Source of the DNA: MFWN01 sp964594115
Lineage (GTDB): Archaea > Nanobdellota > Nanobdellia > Pacearchaeales > GW2011-AR1
NCBI GenBank assembly: GCA_964594115.1
Contig: CAZQLD010000001.1
Coordinates: 19,700-83,699 of the forward strand
Direction of reading: 5' to 3'
Length of the DNA stretch: 64,000 bases
This document shows positions 8,023 through 16,260 of the stretch, piece after piece. Below the pieces are notes generated by a model, which ran no database searches, was not told the DNA's origin, and was given only the letters and a program-made list of their open reading frames with translations. Made by a program: the position numbers and the translations under genes. Every line of letters starts with the position of its first letter. Position 1 is the first letter of the stretch.

Positions 8023-9474
8023 TTAAGAAAAAATCTCACTAATCTTTTCCTTAGCTTCTTCTACCTGCGCATCACTAAGTTTTAACTTATTATCAACACT
8101 ATCTAAAGTACTATCTATAGTATAAACTCTTTCTGTCAGGGATTTCTGTTCTGAAATTCTTGAGGGAATTCTGGGCTTTCCTCCAATAGCTTTTTTAACA
8201 TCTTTAGGAAATTTACCAGGGTCAGCTGTTGCATAAACTACAGCTGGCTTATCATGTTTTCCTTTTAAATATGATTCTAATGCTAGCCAACCAACAGAAG
8301 TATGAGGGTCAATAGTAATTCCATGATTTTCAAAAACTCTCTTCATTGTCTGATAATGTTGTTTATTAGAAACACTAAAAGCAAAAAAATCTTTTCTCAT
8401 AGCATCTAAATCAGGCATCTTATCAATAACTCCTTGCTGAATAACTTTTCCTTCCTCATCTCTTTTATCAAACATATGCCCCCCATAAAGATCAATTAAT
8501 CTGACTAAATTACTTGGATGTGAAACTCTCATAGCAGAAGAAGGAGTTTTAATAGATTCAGAAACTTTATACTCTCCTGTTTCAAGAAAATCTAAAAAAG
8601 GTTTATTCGGATTAAGAGCAACAATAATTTTTTCTATAGGAAGCCCCATTTCTCTTGCAAGAACCGTGCCCACAAGATTACCAAAATTACCAGACGGAAT
8701 ACTTACTGTCATCTTTTCGCCATTCTTAGCTATTCTTGAATATGCAAAAAAAGGAAAAACAGACTGGGGAAGCAATCTTCCTATACTTATAGAATTTGCA
8801 GAAGTAAACCTTTCTTTATCTCCAAAAACACCTTCTGCAAACTGTTTATCTCCTAAAAGATTTTTAGCTAATGCTTGGCATGCATCAAAATCACCATTAA
8901 CTTCAAAAGCATAAATATTATCTTTTAAAGTAGTCATCTGCCTTCTCTGTCTCTCACTAATCTCACCTTTAGGAAAAAACACAAGATTGTCTACACTCTC
9001 TAAACCATGTAACGCATCTGCTACAGCCCCACCAGTATCTCCGCTAGTTGCAACAATAACTGCCTTTCTTTTATTTCTTTTTTCTAAAAAATAATTTAAA
9101 ACTCTTCCAAAAAACCTGGCTGCATAATCTTTAAATGAATAAGTTGGTCCATTAGTCAACCATAAAATGTAGGTTCTACCAGTTACATGCTGAGCAATAG
9201 TAGGAATGTCAAAAGTATTATAACCCTGTTCTATTAAGGGCTTTAGCTCTTTCTCAGGTATTTCTGAACTAAGATAAGGACTCAAAACTCGAGAAGCAAT
9301 CTCAGGATAATAATTTCCCTTCATATCACCAATCTGAGAAGCAGAAAGTTTTGGGATATCTTTCCTACAAACCATATACAGCCCATAATCTGGAGCCATA
9401 CCATTCAATAAAGCTGTCTCAAAATTAACTTTTTTAAAAACATCATTTGTACTATGATAAAGTATTTGCCTCAT
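8023..9474 (-). CDS. thrC: Threonine synthase
   Basis: This PLP enzyme converts O-phosphohomoserine to threonine. The PLP lysine is in GPTYSFKDYAARFF. The phosphate-gripping loop is ATSGDTGGAVADALHG, and SIPSGNFGNLVGTVLA follows. The length of 483 aa with an N-terminal extension (YHSTNDVFKKVNF) matches the longer class of threonine synthases. No homoserine kinase or dehydrogenase is in the window. Confidence 0.92.
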   Translation of the reverse strand: MRQILYHSTNDVFKKVNFETALLNGMAPDYGLYMVCRKDIPKLSASQIGDMKGNYYPEIASRVLSPYLSSEIPEKELKPLIEQGYNTFDIPTIAQHVTGRTYILWLTNGPTYSFKDYAARFFGRVLNYFLEKRNKRKAVIVATSGDTGGAVADALHGLESVDNLVFFPKGEISERQRRQMTTLKDNIYAFEVNGDFDACQALAKNLLGDKQFAEGVFGDKERFTSANSISIGRLLPQSVFPFFAYSRIAKNGEKMTVSIPSGNFGNLVGTVLAREMGLPIEKIIVALNPNKPFLDFLETGEYKVSESIKTPSSAMRVSHPSNLVRLIDLYGGHMFDKRDEEGKVIQQGVIDKMPDLDAMRKDFFAFSVSNKQHYQTMKRVFENHGITIDPHTSVGWLALESYLKGKHDKPAVVYATADPGKFPKDVKKAIGGKPRIPSRISEQKSLTERVYTIDSTLDSVDNKLKLSDAQVEEAKEKISEIFS

Positions 9475-9507
9475 CTTTACAATTTCTCACTAATCTTTTT
9501 AAACCTT

Positions 9508-10692
9508 TTAGCTATCATGCTCTTCTAGTATCTCAATCTCATCCCCTGTCATTTCTTCTGCTTTCTCCTCTTTTCTTTTTTCTACTAAATCTGAAATAGT
9601 AGGAACTCTATCTTTCTCTCTTCCTAAACTTACTGATGCCCCTGATTTTCTGTCTGCTAATTCTGCAAGAGTGGGAGTTTTCTCTGGAATCTCTTCTTTT
9701 GTTACTTTTTTCATAGCCCTATCAAGCATCTTCCTTTTTTCCTCTATTGTTTCTGGTTTTGGTTTTCCCAAAGCAATATCTTTCATCTCACTTGCTATTT
9801 GCTCTCTTAATTCTTTCTTTCTTCTTTCTTCATTTGCTGTTTCTTTAAGAAGATTCGCTGCATGCATAGCCCTCTTTCTTTCCTCTTCTGCTTCTGCAAG
9901 CCTCTCTGCTTTCTCTTTTTCTTCTTTTATCTCCTTTAAATCAGAGATAGTTATTTCATCCATTATTTCTGGTTTAAAGCTTAATATCTGTACAGGACTC
10001 TTATCTTCTTCTTCCTCAATCTCCTTTAATTCAGTTATCACAAAATCCTGCTCTGCTGTCTCTTCTATGTCTTCTTCATCCAGCACAGGCTTAATTGGAA
10101 CTTCTTCAAAATCTGGCTCTTTTTCTGCTCTTGGAACTTTGAACTTTTCCTTGGCTTTTTCTTCTTTTTTCCTATTTTCTTCGATTATTTCTTCTTCTGT
10201 CCTCTCTCTTAACTTAATCTGGAAAAATTGCTCTAATTTTCTTATTAACTTTTCGTGTTCTTCTGGCAATTCAGCTTTTTCTATCATTTTAATAGCAGTT
10301 TCGCTTTCTCCTAAAGCCCACCCAAGCTGTCTCGGACTTAAACCTTTATTTCTTCTTGCCCTTGTAACCTCCCAATGAAAATTATCTACTAAATTAAAGG
10401 GCTTTTTCTCCGGAAGTTCTAATTCTGGATTTTCATCTAGCTTTCTAATCTGGTCTAAAATGCTCTCACTACCCTTTTCTTTTTGCTCTCCTCCGGTTAT
10501 TTTTTTTAATCTTTGATAAACAGTATACGAACGTTCAGCTTCTTTTAGCTGAGAGGTAGAGGGTTTTCTTATTATGGGGACGCTCTCAACTACAGCACAT
10601 CTCTCACACACTTTTACCATATCATTTTCATAAATAGCATCAAGAAGTCTAACCTCTTTCCCATCTTTTTCACACCTAAAACATTGATCCAT
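9508..10692 (-). CDS. aMBF1-like protein: zinc ribbon, HTH and long charged tail
   Basis: The N-terminus has a zinc ribbon (CFRCEKDGKEV ... CERCAVVES). Residues about 105-165 are an XRE-type HTH (EVTRARRNKGLSPRQLGWAL then ESETAIKMIEK). This is the archaeal multiprotein-bridging-factor layout. Unusually, more than 200 residues of Glu/Lys-rich coiled coil follow, with repeated TI(S/A)-type motifs such as EITISDLKEI and VPTISDLVEK. Normal aMBF1 is about 160 aa. The ATG at 10692 is preferred over an upstream TTG. It probably contacts TBP or ribosomes, as aMBF1 does. Confidence 0.7.
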   Translation of the reverse strand: MDQCFRCEKDGKEVRLLDAIYENDMVKVCERCAVVESVPIIRKPSTSQLKEAERSYTVYQRLKKITGGEQKEKGSESILDQIRKLDENPELELPEKKPFNLVDNFHWEVTRARRNKGLSPRQLGWALGESETAIKMIEKAELPEEHEKLIRKLEQFFQIKLRERTEEEIIEENRKKEEKAKEKFKVPRAEKEPDFEEVPIKPVLDEEDIEETAEQDFVITELKEIEEEEDKSPVQILSFKPEIMDEITISDLKEIKEEKEKAERLAEAEEERKRAMHAANLLKETANEERRKKELREQIASEMKDIALGKPKPETIEEKRKMLDRAMKKVTKEEIPEKTPTLAELADRKSGASVSLGREKDRVPTISDLVEKRKEEKAEEMTGDEIEILEEHDS

Positions 10693-10747
10693 GCACAAAA
10701 AAAGAGAAATAGGTTTTTATTGATTACTGTGATAAAAAATAACGTTT

Positions 10748-11410
10748 CTACTTAATTAATTTCTCAATATCTTCAACAGTCTGCAATTCAGTAACCTTTG
10801 TTTTTTCATCTATTAGAATGACAGGAAGTTCCTCTTCTGTTATGTTATATTTAGCCATTAGTATACTAATAGAAGAGATATCATTATCCCCTGCCATAGG
10901 AATAAGCATTATTTCGCTTCCTTTACTCTGCTTTAATTCTGACAGGATTCTGGAAAAAACCCCTTGTTGAGCTTTTTTATCAATGCTGGGATCATTATAA
11001 TTATAAATATAAACCAGATTATGATAATCCTCATTACATCTCTTCTTGATTTTTATAGAATTGACCCACAATAATGCTCTAAGGATATCATATCTTTTAT
11101 GTTGCATGTCCAGACTATCAGTCAGTCTGCTTGCCCCCTCATATCTGCTCAGAACTTTTGCCTCTTCATAAATTCTATCTGCAAACTCCAAATTTTCCTG
11201 TATAGCCACCTTGCAGTCAAAAACCCCTAAAGAGTATATCTCAGCCTGGGTTCTGATATCTAATAGCTCTATTTCAGATTTCTGATATAACTCATCTATT
11301 CTGCTTGTCCTCCAGTTTTCTAAAATAACTCCTATAAAAACCCCTATACCAAATATGAAAACTGTGACTACTAAAGCTTCCCAAAACACATTTTTTTGTG
11401 ATTTAAACAT
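10748..11410 (-). CDS. Membrane-anchored thioredoxin-fold-like protein
   Basis: There is one transmembrane helix (about residues 10-28), then an extracytoplasmic helical region. The C-terminal alpha/beta part has MAKYNITEEELPVILIDEKT, resembling the cis-proline half of a thioredoxin fold. No CxxC is present, so a redox role is not supported. Its ATG overlaps the stop region of the cupin gene (11403-11410), which makes it the third gene of a GT2, cupin, anchor operon. Function unknown. Confidence 0.55.
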   Translation of the reverse strand: MFKSQKNVFWEALVVTVFIFGIGVFIGVILENWRTSRIDELYQKSEIELLDIRTQAEIYSLGVFDCKVAIQENLEFADRIYEEAKVLSRYEGASRLTDSLDMQHKRYDILRALLWVNSIKIKKRCNEDYHNLVYIYNYNDPSIDKKAQQGVFSRILSELKQSKGSEIMLIPMAGDNDISSISILMAKYNITEEELPVILIDEKTKVTELQTVEDIEKLIK

Positions 11411-11753
11411 TTTTTTCTACATATATCCTTTTATTTCTATCAAAGGGAGGACACGCTATTGCCAAAAGAGTAAGCCCTTTTAAGTGCTTATATTTAGTTC
11501 TTCTTGGATAAAAAACACAGTCTCCTTTCTTAAGATGATATTTTTTGCCATTAATAATGCACTCCCCTTCACCTTCTAAAACATAATAGGCTACATCACT
11601 CTCAGAGTCGTAACCTAACTTTATATCATTACCAATTTTTCTAACTTTAGCTATACTAAATTTTAATCCCTCAATTTCTAAAACAGTAGTGGTTTTTGTA
11701 TGCCCATGGTCATTCTCTTTCAAATCCTCTGCCCTTATAATTTTCGGTTCCAT
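11403..11753 (-). CDS. Cupin-domain protein
   Basis: The protein is 116 residues with a double-stranded beta-helix signature. YVLEGEGECIINGKKYHLKKG precedes DCVFYPRRTKYKH. The metal-binding histidine set is incomplete, as the first HxH is replaced near VAYYVLEGEG. The ATG overlaps the glycosyltransferase stop as TAATG, and a GGAG just upstream suggests translational coupling. It is probably a sugar-binding or isomerase-like partner of the GT2, but that is inferred from context only. Confidence 0.75.
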   Translation of the reverse strand: MEPKIIRAEDLKENDHGHTKTTTVLEIEGLKFSIAKVRKIGNDIKLGYDSESDVAYYVLEGEGECIINGKKYHLKKGDCVFYPRRTKYKHLKGLTLLAIACPPFDRNKRIYVEKNV

Positions 11754-12985
11754 TATCTCCAGACCCTCTTCCCTCTTATTGCATGCACTATTGCAGTTAA
11801 CATTATAAACGGGTAAAATGCAATGTAGACAATCATATAAAAAGGTATATTTAAAATATTCTCTTTTTTCAAAATCTTTTCTTTTAGTATTGCAAAAACA
11901 AGGAAAAGAAAAATTAAGCCTAAAACAAATAAAGCAACACCTAAATAATTTAAAATTGTAGGAGTGACATAAAAATCTTCTAAAGTCAGTAAAGGAGTTT
12001 CTGCTATTATGGAATATCTTGTTCTTAAAAAATTAGATATCAACCTTCTTGTAACAAGATAGAAAAAAATACTTAATCCTAATAATCCTAAAAAAGTGCT
12101 CAATACAAAAAAAGGAATGATAAAAAATCCTAACATACCTTTCTTAGAATCAAATAATGATTTTTTGTATTTATTAATGCATTGTAACCCTCCAACATTC
12201 CACCTTCTTCTTTGCCTAAACCACGCCATAAATCTATTAGGAACTGTACTGGAAACCCCTGTTGGCAAACACATTCTTCTCTGCCACCCTGAATAAGTTA
12301 AATGCCAGGTAACCTCAATATCTTCTGTCATATTTTTTTCATCAAATCCACCAATTTCACACAATGCCTCTCTTCTATAAACAGCAAGAGGGCCAGGGGT
12401 AACATAAATTGCATCAACATAATCCAAAAGCTTTCTTGTTAATCCAATCATCTTATACTCAATTGCCTGTAATTTTTCAATAAATTTATTTGTATTTCTT
12501 GCAATAACAGGGCAAGTAACTGCCCCGACTTTTTCATTATTGAAAAAACCAACCATCTTTCTAATAGAATCCCTAGCAGGATAAGAATCAGCATCAACCA
12601 CTATGACAAGTTCACCTTTTGCAATCTTCAAGGCTTTGTTCAAACTTCCTGCTTTCCCAAGATTCTCCTTATTATTTATTACCTTTAAATTAGGATACAG
12701 GCTTTCTAATTTTTTGGCAACTTCTAAAGTATTATCTGAACTCTTGTCATTGACAACAATTACCTCTAAGATATTATAATCAATATTAAAAACATGCTTC
12801 AAGGTATCTCCTATTGTCTTACTTTCATTATAAGCAGGAACAAGAAAACTAACAGAGTAATTTTTCTTAGCTTTGGGATAATTAAAAATCTCCTTTCTGT
12901 TTTTCAAATAAATTAACAGAAACATAGCTAAGAAATATAATGAAATAAACATATATCCCAAATAAATATAAGGCAGTATCGGCAT
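11753..12985 (-). CDS. Membrane glycosyltransferase family 2 (processive type)
   Basis: This GT-A glycosyltransferase is embedded between transmembrane helices. One helix lies at the N-terminus and about three near the C-terminus. VSFLVPAYNESKTIGDTL and IVVNDKSSDNTLEVAKKL form the nucleotide-sugar site, and VIVVDADSYPARDS carries the metal-binding acids. TEDIEVTWHL and FRQRRRWNVGGLQ (Q/RxxRW) are the acceptor and processivity motifs of cellulose/hyaluronan-type synthases. It probably builds a surface polysaccharide. It is first gene of an operon with the cupin and the membrane anchor. Confidence 0.85.
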   Translation of the reverse strand: MPILPYIYLGYMFISLYFLAMFLLIYLKNRKEIFNYPKAKKNYSVSFLVPAYNESKTIGDTLKHVFNIDYNILEVIVVNDKSSDNTLEVAKKLESLYPNLKVINNKENLGKAGSLNKALKIAKGELVIVVDADSYPARDSIRKMVGFFNNEKVGAVTCPVIARNTNKFIEKLQAIEYKMIGLTRKLLDYVDAIYVTPGPLAVYRREALCEIGGFDEKNMTEDIEVTWHLTYSGWQRRMCLPTGVSSTVPNRFMAWFRQRRRWNVGGLQCINKYKKSLFDSKKGMLGFFIIPFFVLSTFLGLLGLSIFFYLVTRRLISNFLRTRYSIIAETPLLTLEDFYVTPTILNYLGVALFVLGLIFLFLVFAILKEKILKKENILNIPFYMIVYIAFYPFIMLTAIVHAIRGKRVWR

Positions 12986-13041
12986 TTTTCCCTTTTTCTA
13001 TAGAAAAAAACAATAAAACCATATTTAAGGATTATTGTACT

Positions 13042-13560
13042 CTACTGCTTCTCTTTTTCCGAATCCTTAATATTGAAATAATCATAAAAATCCTCACTTA
13101 ATGTAAGCTCTTTTGTATGTCCTACTCTTTTTCCCTTAACCAACCCAATCTCAATAAAATGCTTTATATGATCATAAGCCTTATTCCCCCTTATCTTTAC
13201 TATAATACTCTGCTTAACAGGTTGTTTGTAAGCTATAACTGCTAGGGTTTCTTGTTCAGCCTTTGAAAACTCTGCTGTTCCTGTTGCTAACCTATTGACC
13301 ATGTCCTTATATTCCTGCCTAACATCCATCTTCCAGTTTTCTTCTCTTTTCAAAATCTCAACAGCAGACCCATCTCCGTAACTTTCAGTCAATTTTTCAA
13401 TTAGCTCCCTAAGAAGAATAGGATTTATATCTGTAAGAGTGACAAGCTCCTGCAAACTTAAAAACCTGCCAGAAATAAACAAGGCAGCCTCTACTCTTTT
13501 AAGATTCTTAATCTCTTCAGCATTATCTACCTCATCTTGGCTTTTTGAAGTTAATTCCAT
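13042..13560 (-). CDS. scpB: Chromosome segregation protein ScpB
   Basis: Two winged-helix domains are visible: RVEAALFISGRFLSLQELVTL in the first and FSKAEQETLAVIAYKQPV in the second. The latter is the most conserved ScpB segment (LxxxALETLAIIAYxQPxT). RVGHTKELTLSEDFYDYF closes the domain. ScpB is the kleisin-associated subunit of SMC condensin. SMC and ScpA are not in this window. Confidence 0.85.
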   Translation of the reverse strand: MELTSKSQDEVDNAEEIKNLKRVEAALFISGRFLSLQELVTLTDINPILLRELIEKLTESYGDGSAVEILKREENWKMDVRQEYKDMVNRLATGTAEFSKAEQETLAVIAYKQPVKQSIIVKIRGNKAYDHIKHFIEIGLVKGKRVGHTKELTLSEDFYDYFNIKDSEKEKQ

Positions 13561-13599
13561 AACAAGAAAAAAGGGATTTTTCTTATAAATCTTTCCATT

Positions 13600-14805
13600 T
13601 CAATTTAATCTGCCGTCTCTTCTCTTCTCCACAATATTCTTCACCTTAAAAGAAACCAGAAACATTAGTAACATAAAAAAGCCATATAAAAGAAAAATGA
13701 AATTAAAAGGAAGAAAAATTAAAACTAGTGATGTGCACATATTACCTATAAAATGATTTAAATCAATCGTAGTATTATACGGCCCATAAAACCTTAATGC
13801 CTGCTTTCCCTTTAAAATATCAAAAAAATAAGCTTCAGTTGTTGCTTCAACTATTGCAAACCCTATACTAGCTATAACTAATATGAACATAATAATATGG
13901 ATATCTATTAGAAAAAAGCATATAAGGGCCGCAATAAAAGGAATGAAAAAGCCAATTTTAAATAGACTCTTAAATCCTATTTTTCCAGCTCGTTTTGAAA
14001 AATAATACTGGAATAAAACCATTGGGATTGGCACTGCAAATAAAAAATAACCTACCCACCTAATTCCCAAACCACTCCTCATTATATAAAGGGGCATATA
14101 AATATAGATTAGAATCCACCATAAATTAACCCCTCCGCTCAATATATAAGACAATACTCTGTCTCTTCGCTTAAAAAAATCTAAGAAATTTCTAAAAACA
14201 TTTCTGTCAACTCTCTTCTTTATATTTGCATCCTTAATTTTTGAAAATTTAAAAAAAGTAAGTGCTATGAAAATGAAAATTGCTGAAAGAATAAAAATAA
14301 GGCTAAAATTATATTTTTCAGACAAATATCCTGCAATTAAAGGCCCTACTAACCAAGCCAGATTAAGAAACGTATAATTTAATCCTTCATTTCTCGATAA
14401 TTGCCTTTCTGAAGATTTATCCCTTAAAATTATTCCATAACAAATAATTCTTAGGCTTAAAAGAATTGTGACCAAGGTTGCTAAAAAAATAAACATTTGT
14501 AAGTTCTGTGTAAAAGCAAATAATAAATAAATTATCCCAAAAAGAACTAAAGAAACATAATACAATTTTGACTTGCTGTATTTCTCAATTATAGGGATTA
14601 TAAGAAAAAAAGAAAGAAATGAAACAAGAGTAAGAAAAGCAGAAATCAAACCAACTAAAACAATACTATTAACAAAAAAATCAATATAAACAGCCCATAT
14701 TGTATCAACAAAAGCTAAAGATAATGCAACAATGGCTCCGATTAGAGACAACTTACCCATAACAGTAATTTCAAGACTATTCTTTTTTCTAAAAAAGACG
14801 CCCAT
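13600..14805 (-). CDS. Major facilitator superfamily transporter
   Basis: The protein has 401 residues with about twelve hydrophobic segments and a central basic loop (KFSKIKDANIKKRVDRNVF) between two six-helix halves. That is the MFS layout. The substrate cannot be told from sequence. The gene diverges from nothing nearby and lies between scpB and the release factor on the same strand. Confidence 0.7.
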   Translation of the reverse strand: MGVFFRKKNSLEITVMGKLSLIGAIVALSLAFVDTIWAVYIDFFVNSIVLVGLISAFLTLVSFLSFFLIIPIIEKYSKSKLYYVSLVLFGIIYLLFAFTQNLQMFIFLATLVTILLSLRIICYGIILRDKSSERQLSRNEGLNYTFLNLAWLVGPLIAGYLSEKYNFSLIFILSAIFIFIALTFFKFSKIKDANIKKRVDRNVFRNFLDFFKRRDRVLSYILSGGVNLWWILIYIYMPLYIMRSGLGIRWVGYFLFAVPIPMVLFQYYFSKRAGKIGFKSLFKIGFFIPFIAALICFFLIDIHIIMFILVIASIGFAIVEATTEAYFFDILKGKQALRFYGPYNTTIDLNHFIGNMCTSLVLIFLPFNFIFLLYGFFMLLMFLVSFKVKNIVEKRRDGRLN

Positions 14806-14850
14806 GTTCCCTTTTTATATGATTATTATAAAAATGAAGTTTATATACTT

Positions 14851-15948
14851 TTATTTAATATTTATAGCAAACCTTAAAATAGCTCCGACTCCTCCTAAGT
14901 TTTTAAACTGTTGCCCTTCTTCTGTTTCTTCTGAAACTAATTTTATAGTGGAAGAGATATTTTTTGCCTTTTCTTCTAAACTTTTAATATTCCTTTTACC
15001 AATTTTATTACTTAAAATTAAAACTTCAACTGCCCCAACATCCAATGCCTCATTTACCTGCTCTAGACCATAAACAGTTTTTTCTGGTTGTTTAGCTAGT
15101 TTTGTAAAGAAATCCTCAAGAATCTTTTTTTCTCTAGTAATCTCTTGTTCAGCTAAAACATCCCAGCTTGTCTCAACCAACAGGTCCAAACCATGCTGGT
15201 CTGCATACCCTATATCCTTAACTGCAATAATCTTATCTTTTAAAGCAGTGACAAGCTGTCCTTCTTTTAAAAAATCCTCTTTTGTTGGTCCTGGACCCCC
15301 AATAAGAATTCCCTTTAGTTTTTTCATGCCAAAAAAATTATTTTTCACCGCTTCAGCAATCCTTCTGTAAAATTCCTTTTTCATTCCTTCTCTTATTCTA
15401 GCATACCTTGCAGCACTCTGGCCGCCTTTTTCTGTTTTTCCTGGAACTCCAGAAGTCATATGCTCCAAAACTTTGATATTTTTTCCTTCGAGTAATCCAA
15501 TAGTAGCTTCATTAATCTCAACAACAACCAATCCATAAACCTCTACTACCTCTAACATTTCGCGAAGGGGGTCTAAAACAAATTGCTGGTCACATCTGTA
15601 TAATCTAGCTTTTAGCGGCAAGGGAGGCTCTATACTCCAAACCTCTATTTGTGACTGTCCTTCCACTTCGCTTACATCTCCTGCAAATAAAGCTATTCCA
15701 TTTTCAGGGGTTTTTTTAATAAGTTTTATGTGTCTTGTTAATCTTTCTAATGCATCTAAAACGTTCTTACGAGTAACCTTGCTCTTAATATTCATTGCAG
15801 TTGATTTTTCCTGTTCCAGCTGCTTTGCTATGTTCATTAAACTATAACCCTGAGGAACATACACAGTAACAAGTTCCGTATGTCTTCCCTTGTAGCCACT
15901 AAGCTCTTCAACAAATTCTTCTAACTCATATCTCTTATCTTCTTCCAT
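14851..15948 (-). CDS. prf1: Peptide chain release factor aRF1
   Basis: It recognises all stop codons and triggers peptide release. Domain 1 has NIKS (about residues 53-56) and RLYRCDQQF (YxCxxxF), the stop-codon reading motifs. Domain 2 has GKTEKGGQSAARYARIRE with the catalytic GGQ. At 365 residues it is about 50 shorter than usual archaeal aRF1. The loss falls in domain 3, where the small zinc-like minidomain seems to be missing. A TATTTTAAAAG box lies about 25 bases upstream of the ATG. Confidence 0.95.
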   Translation of the reverse strand: MEEDKRYELEEFVEELSGYKGRHTELVTVYVPQGYSLMNIAKQLEQEKSTAMNIKSKVTRKNVLDALERLTRHIKLIKKTPENGIALFAGDVSEVEGQSQIEVWSIEPPLPLKARLYRCDQQFVLDPLREMLEVVEVYGLVVVEINEATIGLLEGKNIKVLEHMTSGVPGKTEKGGQSAARYARIREGMKKEFYRRIAEAVKNNFFGMKKLKGILIGGPGPTKEDFLKEGQLVTALKDKIIAVKDIGYADQHGLDLLVETSWDVLAEQEITREKKILEDFFTKLAKQPEKTVYGLEQVNEALDVGAVEVLILSNKIGKRNIKSLEEKAKNISSTIKLVSEETEEGQQFKNLGGVGAILRFAINIK

Positions 15949-15999
15949 AGCAATAAAATAAAGAGCAAAGCTTTTAAAATACTTTCTCTTAGTTGGGAT

Positions 16000-16260
16000 A
16001 TGAAAAAAACCAAGGAAAAAAAGAGAAAACTCAGTATTTGGGGTATGTTCAAAAAAGGATTTGGGCTGTTCTTGATTATTATAGGAATTGCAAGTTTGCT
16101 CTTGCCCATTATTCCAGGAATACTCATAATCCTTCTTGGAATAACCTTCTTAAAAAATGAAAAGATAACAAAATACTTATCAATGAAATTTTTAAAAAAG
16201 AAAAAAGAGCAAGGGATAAAAAAAATAAAACAAGAGCTCTCTAAGCCAATTCTATCTTAA
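16000..16260 (+). CDS. Small membrane protein, PGPGW/DUF454-like
   Basis: The protein has 86 residues: a basic N-terminus, one long or two closely packed hydrophobic helices with IIPGILIILLGITFLKNE, and a Lys-rich tail. The helix-Pro-Gly-helix pattern resembles small PGPGW/YbaN-type membrane proteins. It overlaps the 3' end of valS on the opposite strand by about 20 bases. Function unknown. Confidence 0.5.
   Translation: MKKTKEKKRKLSIWGMFKKGFGLFLIIIGIASLLLPIIPGILIILLGITFLKNEKITKYLSMKFLKKKKEQGIKKIKQELSKPILS

Noticed and set aside
9671..10378. Long open frame on the plus strand, Ser/Phe-rich
   Set aside because: It is antisense to the charged tail of the aMBF1-like gene. Ser/Phe/Leu-rich text is what the complement of Glu/Lys-rich coding gives.
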